Notes: generated by a model not told the origin, from the sequence alone. A stretch of 64,000 nucleotides of DNA from Desulfovermiculus sp041686195 (GCA_041686195.1 JAWLEI010000004.1:13778-77777); one strand, 5' to 3'. Shown: positions 16,306 to 25,462, counted from the stretch's first letter. Numbers and translations: made by a program.

Positions 16306-16830
16306 ATGAGCTTGATTTACGGAATTGTTACCGGAATCATCTTTGGCATCTTGCTCCAAAAGGCCAGAGTCCTGCGCTATGACAAGCAACTGGGGGCCCT
16401 TCGACTGCAGGATATGACCATTGTCAAATTCATGCTCACCAGTGTCCTGGTAGGCATGCTGGGTATCTCCTTGCTTTTGGATCTGGGTCTGGTCCAGCTC
16501 GCAGTAAAAGACCTGGTATTGGGTCAGAATATCATCGGCGGCCTGCTCTTTGGACTTGGCTGGGGGCTTCTCGGCTATTGCCCGGGCACATCCATGGGGG
16601 CCCTCGGTGAGGGCCGGGTAGATGCATTGTGGGGCATCCTGGGAATGCTGCTCGGCGCCGCTCTGCATGCAGAGGCCTATCCTGTTTTCAAGGGCAAACC
16701 CTTTACCTTGGGGAATTACGGACCAGTGACCTGGCCGGAGGTGTTTGGAATAGGTCATTGGCCGGTGATTGCGGTCTTATGCATTCTGGTTCTGTGCCTG
16801 TTTGTGATTTTCGAAAGAAAGGGGCTGTAA
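16306..16830 (+). CDS. YeeE/YedE sulfur transporter, C-terminal half
   Basis: A 174-residue membrane protein with four or more hydrophobic segments (about residues 3-18, 35-55, 72-90, 100-118 and 148-168). It carries the second family motif, LLGYCPGTSMGALGEG, near residues 88-103, with an ordinary cysteine. Many YeeE proteins are a single chain of about 350 residues with two such halves; here the halves are separate genes 3 bp apart and would assemble as a pair. ACAGGAGG before the start overlaps the end of the first gene. The likely role is uptake or movement of a reduced sulfur (or selenium) compound, based on family and on the nearby dsr genes. Confidence 0.88.
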   Translation: MSLIYGIVTGIIFGILLQKARVLRYDKQLGALRLQDMTIVKFMLTSVLVGMLGISLLLDLGLVQLAVKDLVLGQNIIGGLLFGLGWGLLGYCPGTSMGALGEGRVDALWGILGMLLGAALHAEAYPVFKGKPFTLGNYGPVTWPEVFGIGHWPVIAVLCILVLCLFVIFERKGL

Positions 16831-17063
16831 ACCTCCAGATACGCTCTTGAGGCTGGCTCGATCTGCTGGCACTTCCCGCTCCCTGCAGCTGAGAACAGAT
16901 TGATCAGAGGGGCGGGCTTTGTCAGTCCAATCTCTCCTGCATGGAAAGTACCTATTTCTTCTCAATGTCTGTGTGATCTATCTCTCCCTCATAGTTTAAA
17001 TGTTCAATTTCCTTGAACTGAACTGATCCGGGTCTGTAGGTTTACCCCAAGGATACAAAGGCT

Positions 17064-19085
17064 ATGAAGATCGTAACTTCTTTTCCGGAATCAATCAGTG
17101 TCCTGGAGCATGTCTGGATCCCCATGTCCGACGGGGTGCGTCTGGCGGCCAAGATTTGGCTTCCCGGTTGTGCTGAACAGGCACCAGTACCGGCAATTCT
17201 GGAATTCATTCCTTACCGCAAACGAGACGTCGAAGCAGTGAGTGATAGTATAACCCACGGCTATTTTGCCGGCCACGGCTATGCCTGCGTCCGTGTTGAT
17301 CTGCGTGGGGCCGGGGATTCCGAAGGGGTCTTGGAGGATGAGTACCTGGCCCTTGAACAACGGGACGGCCTGGAGGTCTTGGCCTGGATTGCTGACCAGC
17401 CTTGGTGCAATGGGAATATCGGCATGATGGGCATTTCCTGGGGCGGCTTCAACTCTCTGCAAATGGCTGCTTTGCAGCCTCCGGAGCTTAAGGTCGTGAT
17501 CACGGTCTGCTCCACGGATGATCGCTACGCTGATGATGTCCACTACATGGGCGGGTGCCTTTTGGGGGACAATCTGTCTTGGGCTTCAACCATGTTCGGG
17601 TACAACTCATGTCCCCCGGATCCGGCTCTGGTGGGCGATGCCTGGCTGGATATGTGGTTTTCGCGCCTGGAGGGCAGCGGGCTGTGGCTGAAAAAATGGC
17701 TGGAGCATCAGCTCCGGGATGCCTACTGGCGGCACGGTTCGGTATGCGAGGACTACTCGGCTATTACCTGCCCGGTTCTGGCAGTCAGCGGCTGGGCAGA
17801 CGGATATTCCAATGCAGTCTTTCGGCTTTTGGCCGGACTTTCGGTGCCCCGCAAGGGGCTTATCGGTCCCTGGAGCCATAAGTATCCCCATTTCGGGGTC
17901 CCGGGCCCGGCCATTGGTTTTTTGCAGGAAGCCTTGCGCTGGTGGGATACCTGGTTGAAAGGAGAAGAGCTGGGCGTAATGGATGAGCCCATGCTCCGGG
18001 TCTGGATGCAGAACAGCGTCCCGCCAAATACACGCTACAAACACCGGCCCGGGCGCTGGGTGGCTGAAGAGATCTGGCCTGCACCGGCTATTAATCCGTA
18101 CACATATTACTTTCATCCCGGACACACACTTTGCCCGGGTCGGCCTGAGGATTCCACCCGGTTTTGCATTCAATCTCCGCTCAGCGTGGGCCTGTATGCA
18201 GGGAAATGGTGTTCCTATGCCGCGCCTCCGGATCTCCCCCACGACCAGCGGGAAGAGGACGGCGGGGCTTTGGTCTTTGAGACCGAACCATTGTCCGAGA
18301 CTTTGGAAATCTTAGGGGCCCCGGTTGTGAATCTGGATGTGTCTTCCAACCGGCCGGTGGCCATGATTGCGGTCCGGCTCTCGGATGTGGCCCCGGATGA
18401 TAAGGCCACCCGGGTGACCTACGGCTTGCTCAATCTTTGTCACCGAAAGGGACATGCCGAACCAGAGCTCCTCGAACCAGGGATGACGTATTCTGTGCAG
18501 GTGCCCTTGAACTACATCGCCCAGAGCTTTCCAGCCGGACACCGCCTGCGGATCTCCATTTCTTCCTCCTATTGGCCCCTGGCCTGGCCATCTCCGTATC
18601 CTGTGCGCCTCAGCGTATACTCCGGTGCCAGCCGGTTGGAGCTTCCGATCCGCCGTCCCAGGGAAAGAGATAAGAACTTGAGGGAGTTTCAAGAACCGGA
18701 AGGCGCTCCTGGACCGGCAGTCAGCCAGGTCCAGCCCAAGAAGCACGCCTGGCGGGTTATCCGGGATCTGGGCCGGGACGAGGCTACCCTGGAAGTGGTC
18801 AAGGACGAGGGGGCCTTTTGCCTGGAAGACATTGACTGGACTGTGAGCACCCGGGCCAGGGAGTGGTATATCTACCAGGGCGACGACTTTGATTCCCTGC
18901 GCGGGGAAACCATTTGGGAACGCAGTTTTCAGCGCGGGCAGTGGGCGGTGCACACAACAACCCGGACAGTATTGACCTCCTCAGCTGACTGTTTTTGGAT
19001 CTATGCCGAGCTGGACGCCTTTATCCGGGATGAACGGATCTTTGCCCGGAATTGGCGTTACGAAATACCAAGGGATCATGTATGA
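17064..19085 (+). CDS. CocE/NonD-family hydrolase (peptidase S15 type)
   Basis: A 673-residue serine hydrolase. The alpha/beta hydrolase core has the nucleophile elbow MGISWGG with Ser125 and an oxyanion-type segment around RGAGDSEG near 81-88. The C-terminal jelly-roll domain of the X-Pro dipeptidyl-peptidase/CocE family covers about 340-560 (for example RVTYGLLNLCHR and SFPAGHRLRISIS), and about 110 further residues follow. There is no signal peptide. The stop overlaps the ATG of the isoaspartyl peptidase gene (ATGA), so the two are translationally coupled. That suggests an acyl or peptide hydrolase in the same degradative route; the substrate is not evident. Confidence 0.88.
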   Translation: MKIVTSFPESISVLEHVWIPMSDGVRLAAKIWLPGCAEQAPVPAILEFIPYRKRDVEAVSDSITHGYFAGHGYACVRVDLRGAGDSEGVLEDEYLALEQRDGLEVLAWIADQPWCNGNIGMMGISWGGFNSLQMAALQPPELKVVITVCSTDDRYADDVHYMGGCLLGDNLSWASTMFGYNSCPPDPALVGDAWLDMWFSRLEGSGLWLKKWLEHQLRDAYWRHGSVCEDYSAITCPVLAVSGWADGYSNAVFRLLAGLSVPRKGLIGPWSHKYPHFGVPGPAIGFLQEALRWWDTWLKGEELGVMDEPMLRVWMQNSVPPNTRYKHRPGRWVAEEIWPAPAINPYTYYFHPGHTLCPGRPEDSTRFCIQSPLSVGLYAGKWCSYAAPPDLPHDQREEDGGALVFETEPLSETLEILGAPVVNLDVSSNRPVAMIAVRLSDVAPDDKATRVTYGLLNLCHRKGHAEPELLEPGMTYSVQVPLNYIAQSFPAGHRLRISISSSYWPLAWPSPYPVRLSVYSGASRLELPIRRPRERDKNLREFQEPEGAPGPAVSQVQPKKHAWRVIRDLGRDEATLEVVKDEGAFCLEDIDWTVSTRAREWYIYQGDDFDSLRGETIWERSFQRGQWAVHTTTRTVLTSSADCFWIYAELDAFIRDERIFARNWRYEIPRDHV

Positions 19086-20023
19086 ATACGAGATATGTTT
19101 TGCTGATTCATGCCGGATGTGAAGATATTGTACCGGAAAAATTCACTCCGGAAGAGGAGCAGGAGCATCTGGGCACTCTGAGCCAGAGCCTGGAGGCCGG
19201 CCGGTCTGTTCTCAAAGCCGATGGCCGGGCAGTGGATGCGGTGCAGGAAGCAGTCATGGTTCTGGAAGACTCCCCATTATTCAACGCCGGCCGGGGATCG
19301 GTGTTCACCCATGAGGGCAAAAATGAGATGGACGCCTCCATAATGGACGGGCAAAACCTGCAGGCCGGAGCAGTGGCCGGGACCACCAGAATCAAAAACC
19401 CGGTATGTGCCGCCCGCTTGGTCATGGACAGATCGGGGCATGTTTTGCTCATAGGGCAAGGGGCCGAGGCCTTTGCCTGGGAACAGGAGCTGGAGGAGGA
19501 GGCCCCGGAGTATTTTTCAACTCCCCAACGCTGGAAAGAGTATATACAGGCCAAAGGCAGGACAGCGCAAGAGTGGCCGTCAATAAACGGTCAAGAAAAG
19601 CTGGGCACAGTGGGAGCGGTCTGTCTGGATCGGCACGGGAATTTGGCCGCTGCCAGTTCTACAGGTGGAATTCTGAATAAAAAGCACGGCCGGGTTGGAG
19701 ATTCGCCTATTGTAGGGGCCGGAATTTATGCGAACAACGCCACGTGTGCCGTGACCTGTACCGGAGATGGTGAATACTTCATACGAACCGTGGCTGCTCA
19801 CAGGGTTTCCACCTTGGTTGAACTGCAGGGCCATAGCCTGGAGGGAGCAAGCCGAGAGGTCCTGAGCCGCATCCAGGAGCTGGGAGGTATGGGCGGGTTG
19901 ATTGGCGTGAACCACCACGGACAGGCGGCTGCCGCATTCCTGACCAAGGGCATGTTTCGGGGTATGGTCCGGGAAGGGGAAGAGCCCCGGGCGGCCATGT
20001 ACGGACCGCCCGGGAGCTGGTAA
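19082..20023 (+). CDS. Isoaspartyl peptidase/L-asparaginase (Ntn hydrolase)
   Basis: A 313-residue plant-type asparaginase/isoaspartyl dipeptidase. It shows the family features: HAG near residue 10, NAGRGS near 68-73, the autoprocessing site with Thr176 in LGTVGAV, and the substrate-site segment GRVGDSP near 205. In the family the precursor is cleaved before this Thr, which becomes the nucleophile that hydrolyses beta-aspartyl peptides. Near a cyanophycinase and cyanophycin synthetase, the likely substrate is beta-Asp-Arg, the product of cyanophycinase (inference). It overlaps the upstream hydrolase by 4 bp, and its stop codon forms the edge of the palindrome at 20021-20071. Confidence 0.9.
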   Translation: MNTRYVLLIHAGCEDIVPEKFTPEEEQEHLGTLSQSLEAGRSVLKADGRAVDAVQEAVMVLEDSPLFNAGRGSVFTHEGKNEMDASIMDGQNLQAGAVAGTTRIKNPVCAARLVMDRSGHVLLIGQGAEAFAWEQELEEEAPEYFSTPQRWKEYIQAKGRTAQEWPSINGQEKLGTVGAVCLDRHGNLAAASSTGGILNKKHGRVGDSPIVGAGIYANNATCAVTCTGDGEYFIRTVAAHRVSTLVELQGHSLEGASREVLSRIQELGGMGGLIGVNHHGQAAAAFLTKGMFRGMVREGEEPRAAMYGPPGSW

Positions 20024-20071
20024 ATTTCTTGTACCCCTGTGTGCGCCGCACACAGGGGTACAAGAAATTTA
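20021..20071. terminator. Perfect palindrome spanning two convergent stop codons (bidirectional terminator)
   Basis: A perfect inverted repeat with 25-bp arms (20021-20045 and 20047-20071) around one central base. It begins with the TAA of the isoaspartyl peptidase gene and ends with the TTA that is the reverse-strand TAA of the ATP-grasp gene. Flanking AAATTT on both sides gives a U-run for each direction, so one element can end both convergent transcripts. Confidence 0.9.
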
Positions 20072-21496
20072 TGGTTTCACCAGATCCTGGACACCACCTG
20101 CATGAGGGATTGGTACGTGTTGTTCCGGCAGCTGGATTGGAGAAGTCAGGACCTGGATGGCTACCTGAGGTGCTGTTTCCGGGAGCTGGTCTTGAGCCTG
20201 GTCTGGACTGACCACTGGAATTGGTTCTTCAAACTGAAACTTGAGCATTTTCCGGCACTGCTGGAACTTGTCCACAAGCTCTTTTTGCGAGTTGGCTCCC
20301 AGATAGATAAATGCCGTGGCATAGCTGTAGCTGTCCTGTTCCGGAATTTCGGAGAGCTTCATGCCTACCTTGCCTTGGAGGTCGATCAAGGTGCCGGGTA
20401 TCTTGGTCCCGATTTCCTCCAGATCTTCCTTGGTTGGAATACCGGTGATCTGCTTGTCTTGATACTCGCGGAGGAAGAATTTTCCGGCCACTTTGAACCG
20501 GCCTTGGCGTTTGGGAAACCAGGGGCCCTGATTTAAGGCCACATCCAGCATGATCTGGTGATTGGGAACCCCGTCCACCTTGGCGAACAGATCGCTATGG
20601 GACTGGGGGATACGGGTGTTGATTTCCAAGAACCATATCTTGTCTTTCCGCTCATTCCAAAAAAATTCAACATTGAATGCAGAGTGATCAAAGCCGATGT
20701 GGGTCATGACTTTTTCAGTGATATTGGCCATTTCCTCCTGGACCTTGCGGGGGAGGCGGGAAGGGTACTGATATCGGGCAAAGGTGGTCCGGTTGGGCTC
20801 GCGAATAGAATCAATAATTCCGTACGTGCGGACCTGGCCATTGTGCACATAGCCTTCCAGGGTGCATTGCCGTCCGGAGATAATCTGTTCGGCCACGCAG
20901 TGGGAGCTGTTCACTCTGGCCACCTCCGGCGGGAGCTGCACAATGTCCAACAGGTAGTCAAAAGGCTTGAACAGCCCGATTTTTTCTCTGAGGATGAAAA
21001 CAGCCCGGGCAAAGTCTTTTTTGCTGTTGATCCGAAACCCCAGCTGGGAGGCAGTGGACTTTACGGGCTTGATCCAGAACGGGAATTCGAGATTGATCCG
21101 GTCCAGGGCTTGATCGTCAAAGGGATCAAAAGGAGTAAAGGCCGGGATATATTCTGGAATGACATGCTTCTGCTCCAGGCGGCTCCAATACTTGTGTTCG
21201 CATTTGAGCACGCTTAGCAGGGAAGGCCCGGGGACCTTGAACCGTTCGCACAGGATGGGGACCATGGTGCTGACCGGAAAGTCGGTGTATCCGACAATGG
21301 CATCTATGGATCCGGAAAACTGACCGAGTTCCTGGTCCGCCAGGTCCAGCATGTCCTGCAGGCGGTATTGACCGCTGTCGATTAATGAATGAATGTCCAA
21401 GAGGCCGATGAAATTGTAGTTTTCTGCGTTCTTTACCTGTTGGATCATTTGTAAATTAAAATCATCCAAGCCAATGATGAAAATGTTCTTTTTCAT
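20069..21496 (-). CDS. ATP-grasp ligase-like protein near the cyanophycin genes
   Basis: A 475-residue soluble protein with an ATP-grasp fold, of the carboxylate-amine ligase type. The N-terminal nucleotide-like domain begins KKNIFIIGLDDFN. The central part has FPFWIKPVKSTASQLG near 140-155, and the C-terminal ATP/Mg-binding part has FNVEFFWNERKDKIWFLEINTR near 270-292. The last 60 residues are Pro/Gln-rich and look disordered. It is convergent with the isoaspartyl peptidase gene and on the same strand as cyanophycinase, which lies 317 bp upstream. A ligase beside cyanophycin enzymes could modify the polymer or its dipeptide, but the substrate is not identifiable from sequence. Confidence 0.8.
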   Translation of the reverse strand: MKKNIFIIGLDDFNLQMIQQVKNAENYNFIGLLDIHSLIDSGQYRLQDMLDLADQELGQFSGSIDAIVGYTDFPVSTMVPILCERFKVPGPSLLSVLKCEHKYWSRLEQKHVIPEYIPAFTPFDPFDDQALDRINLEFPFWIKPVKSTASQLGFRINSKKDFARAVFILREKIGLFKPFDYLLDIVQLPPEVARVNSSHCVAEQIISGRQCTLEGYVHNGQVRTYGIIDSIREPNRTTFARYQYPSRLPRKVQEEMANITEKVMTHIGFDHSAFNVEFFWNERKDKIWFLEINTRIPQSHSDLFAKVDGVPNHQIMLDVALNQGPWFPKRQGRFKVAGKFFLREYQDKQITGIPTKEDLEEIGTKIPGTLIDLQGKVGMKLSEIPEQDSYSYATAFIYLGANSQKELVDKFQQCRKMLKFQFEEPIPVVSPDQAQDQLPETAPQVAIQVLTSPIQLPEQHVPIPHAGGVQDLVKP

Positions 21497-21813
21497 CGCT
21501 CATGTATCTCCGCTTGCCGGTTAATGATTCAAGAAATATTTCAGACTGGCCGGAGGTCCCGCCAAAGGACGGCCTCAGTGCGAGCCGGGTCCTTCCAGTA
21601 GGGCGGGCTTGCCCTCAAGCCCTGCCCTTTTTTTCGTTCCCAGGTTCTCTTTGGTAAGGAAAAACGAAAAGAAAAAAGAGGGCGAATAATTATTCGCCCC
21701 TACTGTCTCATCGCCAGTTTTTTCTGGATCAAACCGGCAGTTTCTAACGAATAACAAATAACTAATAACGAATAACAGGCCCGTCAGCGGCGCTGGACCC
21801 TGAATAAGCAACT
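21497..21813. repeat. Intergenic repeat mosaic between ATP-grasp and cyanophycinase genes
   Basis: No gene is supported in 317 bp. It includes the palindrome GGGCGAATAATTATTCGCCC (21680-21699), a reverse-oriented CCAGTTT/GATCAAAC module near 21715-21745, and a small direct-repeat tract of AATAACAAATAACTAATAAC type near 21750-21775. A poly-purine stretch at about 21656-21680 precedes the palindrome. Confidence 0.6.
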
Positions 21814-22677
21814 TTATGAGTCTTGAGCAGGGACATACTTCCGCTCGGACAGGATGTATTTGTCTCCCGGGACCATGACGTGGACGCTTAAGTTCTCGAT
21901 GGAGATAAGATCACCTTCGTTGATGGAGGCCATGTTGGTGGAGCGGATGGTGGAGCCGTCGACCACAATGATCAGGCCGGTGCCGATTGCTTCCTGAATA
22001 TCCCCCTTGGTGATCAGCAGGCCGGTGTCTTCTCCCAGGCCGATACCCAGGGCTGCCGGGTTGCTGGCCACGGCCTGAAACAGGCGCCCGATCCGGCCCC
22101 GCTTCACAAAATGGGTGTCGATGATCACATGGTCTAAAAGTCCAAACCCGCTGCTGAACTTGACTGCGCCTTTTTTCAGGGCCTCGTGGCTGCTGCCTTC
22201 ATAGATCATGGTATCCGCCATGCACATGGCTCCGGCGCTGGTGCCGGCAATAACCACCGGTTCCTGTCGATAGCGCTCCATAAGGGTATTTAAAAAACTC
22301 GTTCCGCCTAAGATGGTCGTCAATCTCAGTTGATCTCCGCCGGTAAATAAAAAACCACCCGCCTCCCTGGCCCGGGCCGCGAGTTTCCCGTTTTGAGCTC
22401 CCTCTCTATTTCTGATATCCAACACACCGACATCTTCAAATCCCAGATTCTGGAAGGCCTGCAGGTAGCGCCGGCCGGATTTTTCCGGGACTTCTGAAGC
22501 AGTGGGGATGATTTCTATGCGTTTGGTTTCCGGGGGCAGGAGTTGACAAAACCTGGTTATGATTTCCGCTTCAGTCTCATGCATGGTCCCATTGCCGGGT
22601 TCTTCCGTGCCGTTGGCTTCTGAGGGCAGGGAAAGGTCTCCACCGATTATGATCAAAATTCCTTTTGTTTTTTTCAT
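21814..22677 (-). CDS. cphB: Cyanophycinase
   Basis: A 287-residue serine peptidase of the S51 family. The nucleophile elbow GTSAGA has Ser147 and the upstream FTGGDQLRL segment is at 111-119; both are typical of cyanophycinase (CphB). The enzyme cleaves multi-L-arginyl-poly-L-aspartate to beta-Asp-Arg dipeptides. No signal peptide is present, so it is the intracellular form that mobilises a stored polymer. It is transcribed divergently from the cyanophycin synthetase gene with 134 bp between them. The isoaspartyl peptidase at 19082 would complete the breakdown to Asp and Arg. Confidence 0.93.
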   Translation of the reverse strand: MKKTKGILIIIGGDLSLPSEANGTEEPGNGTMHETEAEIITRFCQLLPPETKRIEIIPTASEVPEKSGRRYLQAFQNLGFEDVGVLDIRNREGAQNGKLAARAREAGGFLFTGGDQLRLTTILGGTSFLNTLMERYRQEPVVIAGTSAGAMCMADTMIYEGSSHEALKKGAVKFSSGFGLLDHVIIDTHFVKRGRIGRLFQAVASNPAALGIGLGEDTGLLITKGDIQEAIGTGLIIVVDGSTIRSTNMASINEGDLISIENLSVHVMVPGDKYILSERKYVPAQDS

Positions 22678-22811
22678 AATTGTAGGCTACTCTTTTGCCT
22701 GGATTATATCAAGAGTTCATACTGTGTTTCCTGTTGGAAGAGAGACGTTTATTCCTGGGAGTACTTGGGATTTATCTTAGAATATTTGTGAATAATGGGA
22801 TGTGAGTGATT
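22678..22811. promoter_or_regulatory. Divergent promoter region of cphB and cphA
   Basis: This 134-bp gap must hold the promoters of both divergent genes. It is A/T-rich (for example ATTATATCAAGAG near 22702 and TCTTAGAATATTTGTG near 22775). No consensus -35/-10 pair or clear operator could be fixed by eye. Confidence 0.45.
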
Positions 22812-25460
22812 ATGAAGGTTTTAGAGATTCGCGCCTTGCGGGGACCCAACTATTGGTCTAACTGGCGGCACAAGCTCATGGTTATGCAGGTCGATTTGGA
22901 AGACATGGTAGAATATCCGTCAAATACAGTACCTGGTTTTCCTGAAAGACTTGAAGAGCTTCTCCCGTCGCTATATGAGCACAGATGTTCTCGAAGTTAT
23001 GCCGGAGGATTTCTGGAACGTGTGCATGAAGGGACATGGATGGGCCACATAATGGAGCATATTGCTCTGGAGATACAGGTCCTGGCCGGAATGAACTGCG
23101 GTTTTGGTCGGTGTGTCTGGGAAGGTGAAGGATCGATTTACAATGTTGTCTTTTCCTACGAGGAAGAAAGAGCTGGTTTTTATGCTGCTGAAGCATCTTT
23201 TCGCATTGTAAGCAAACTTATAGCGGCTGAGCCCTATGATCTGGAGCAGGATATTCAACGGCTCAGAGAGATACGGGAAGAAGGGCGTTTCGGACCGAGC
23301 ACAGGATCTCTTGTTGAGGAAGCCAAAAAACGAAACATTCCTATTTTACGTTTAAACCAGTACTCCCTGGTTCAATTGGGATGGGGTGTGCATCAACAGC
23401 GAATCCAGGCCACTGTAACCGGAAAAACCAGCAGTATTGGACTGGAAATCGCCTACGACAAGGAAGAGACCAAGAATATGCTCTCCAACAATGGGTGTCC
23501 GGTGCCCGCGGGTTGCGTTGTTTCTTCTTTGCAAGAGGTGGAAGATGCCGTCCGGCGCATTGGATTTCCAGTGGTCATCAAACCGGTGGACGGTCATCAA
23601 GGCCAGGGAGCGACTATAAATGTTCATACCCTGGATGAAGCCGGGACTGCCTTTGCCACAGCCTGGGACTATTCCAGCCGGGTCATTGTGGAGCAGTTGG
23701 TCACTGGTTCTGATTTCAGGCTTCTCGTAATTAATTACACTTTTGTGGCCGCAGCCAGGCGAACCCCGGCCCATGTTGTGGGCGACGGGCGGTCCACCAT
23801 CCAGGAGTTGATAGAAGCGGTCAATCAGGATCCCCGTCGGGGATACGGGCACGAGAAGGTGCTCACCGAGATTTGTGTGGACGGGATGACCAGGCGTCTA
23901 TTGGAACAGGAAAATTTAACCTTGGATGCGATTTTGCCCCAGGGACGGGTTGTGTACCTCAAAACCACGGCCAATTTAAGTACAGGCGGTGTATCCGAGG
24001 ATGTGACCGAGACGGTCCATTCAGCCAATATATTCATGGCCGAAAGAGTGGCCCGGATCATCGATCTGGATATCTGCGGGATCGATGTGATGGCCTCCAG
24101 CCTGAGTGAGCCCATAACCGAAAATGGCGGGGCCATTATTGAGGTCAACGGTGCTCCTGGGTTTCGCATGCATTTGGAGCCCACTGTGGGCAGACCCAGA
24201 AATGTGGCCGCCCCGGTCCTGGACATGCTCTTTCCTTCCGGCCAGCCGGGCCGGATTCCCATAATTTCCGTGACCGGCACCAACGGCAAGACAACCACCA
24301 CACGTTTGATCGCCCATATGATGAAAATACACGGGAAAAGGGTGGGAACCACCACCACAGACGGGATATATATCCAAAACAGTCGTATGTACAAAGGGGA
24401 TTGTTCCGGGCCGGAGAGCGCTCGTTTTGTGCTCCGCGATCCTACAGTGGACTATGCTGTCTTTGAAACCGCCAGAGGGGGGATGATGCGGGCCGGCCTG
24501 GGCTACGACGTAAGCGATGTGGGGGTGGTGACCAATGTGGCTTCCGATCACCTGGGACTTTGCGGCATTCATAACCTGGAGCAGTTGACCCGGCTGAAGT
24601 CTCTGGTGGCAGAAAACGTCCGCCCGGAAGGCTATGCTGTGTTAAATGCCGACGATCTCAATGTGTATTCCATGCGGGAGAATGTCCCGTGTCAAGTGGC
24701 CCTGTTCAGCATGGACGCAACCAATCCCCGCATAAAGGAGCACTGTGCAAAGGGGGGAACAGCCGCAGTGTATGACGAGGGGAGCATCACTTTGCTCAAG
24801 GGGGACTGGGCCATCCAGGTGGATAAAGTGATCAATATACCTTTAACCTACTCCGGAAAAGCCGCCTTTCAGATCCAAAACGTTCTGGCCGCCAGCCTGG
24901 CCGCTTTTGTGCAGGATGTGAGCGTGGAGGAGATCAGGACCGGCCTGCAGACCTTCTTCCCTACCTCAGCTCAATTGCCCGGGCGGATGAATGTCTTTGA
25001 GTTTGAAAAATACAAGGTGCTCATAGATTATGCCCATAATCCGCCCAGCATGGAGGCTATCGGCAAGTTTGTGTCCTCCTTGGGAGGGGGCCATAAAGTG
25101 GGTATTCTGGCTGGAACCGGGGACAGGCGAGACGTGGATCTGATGGATTATGGCCGGGTGGCGGCCGAGTATTTTGACCAGCTCATTGTCTGGAAGGATG
25201 AAGACTATGCCCGGGGCCGGGACAGCAAGGAGATCATGGACCTTATTGTCCAGGGAGCCAGAAGCAATCCCAGAAAGCCGAATATCCAGGTTATTCTGGA
25301 TGAAGATGAGGCTGTGGACCATGCTTTGGCTACAGCAGGATGGAAGACGGTCATTGCCGTATTCACCGGCCGCATTGAAGTCATGACCGCCAGAATTAAG
25401 GCCTGGAAGGAAAAAGAGCTTGATTTGACAATTACCCTGGACGATATTCCAAATATGTAG
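22812..25460 (+). CDS. cphA: Cyanophycin synthetase
   Basis: An 882-residue CphA, the usual length of the two-step enzyme. The N-terminal domain has TWMGHIMEHIALEIQ near 75-90. The ATP-grasp domain (about 220-480) has VVIKPVDGHQGQG and IIEVNGAPGF. The C-terminal Mur-ligase domain has the P-loop GTNGKTTTTR near 490 and HNPPSMEA near 740. It adds Asp to the backbone and Arg to the side chain, using ATP at two sites, and makes a nitrogen reserve polymer in the cytoplasm. The ATG at 22812 is preferred over an in-frame GTG at 22806 because the family starts MKVLEIRAL. It is divergent from cphB. Confidence 0.95.
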   Translation: MKVLEIRALRGPNYWSNWRHKLMVMQVDLEDMVEYPSNTVPGFPERLEELLPSLYEHRCSRSYAGGFLERVHEGTWMGHIMEHIALEIQVLAGMNCGFGRCVWEGEGSIYNVVFSYEEERAGFYAAEASFRIVSKLIAAEPYDLEQDIQRLREIREEGRFGPSTGSLVEEAKKRNIPILRLNQYSLVQLGWGVHQQRIQATVTGKTSSIGLEIAYDKEETKNMLSNNGCPVPAGCVVSSLQEVEDAVRRIGFPVVIKPVDGHQGQGATINVHTLDEAGTAFATAWDYSSRVIVEQLVTGSDFRLLVINYTFVAAARRTPAHVVGDGRSTIQELIEAVNQDPRRGYGHEKVLTEICVDGMTRRLLEQENLTLDAILPQGRVVYLKTTANLSTGGVSEDVTETVHSANIFMAERVARIIDLDICGIDVMASSLSEPITENGGAIIEVNGAPGFRMHLEPTVGRPRNVAAPVLDMLFPSGQPGRIPIISVTGTNGKTTTTRLIAHMMKIHGKRVGTTTTDGIYIQNSRMYKGDCSGPESARFVLRDPTVDYAVFETARGGMMRAGLGYDVSDVGVVTNVASDHLGLCGIHNLEQLTRLKSLVAENVRPEGYAVLNADDLNVYSMRENVPCQVALFSMDATNPRIKEHCAKGGTAAVYDEGSITLLKGDWAIQVDKVINIPLTYSGKAAFQIQNVLAASLAAFVQDVSVEEIRTGLQTFFPTSAQLPGRMNVFEFEKYKVLIDYAHNPPSMEAIGKFVSSLGGGHKVGILAGTGDRRDVDLMDYGRVAAEYFDQLIVWKDEDYARGRDSKEIMDLIVQGARSNPRKPNIQVILDEDEAVDHALATAGWKTVIAVFTGRIEVMTARIKAWKEKELDLTITLDDIPNM

Positions 25461-25462
25461 CC

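Noticed and set aside
20039..20536. Plus-strand open frames opposite the ATP-grasp gene (also 20558-21217)
   Set aside because: They lie antisense to a protein with clear ATP-grasp motifs, and the first begins inside the terminator palindrome.
22683..22698. Second sigma54-type promoter before cphA (GG-N10-GC)
   Set aside because: Only the GG and GC dinucleotides fit; the rest of the -24 element does not match, and no linked activator is present.
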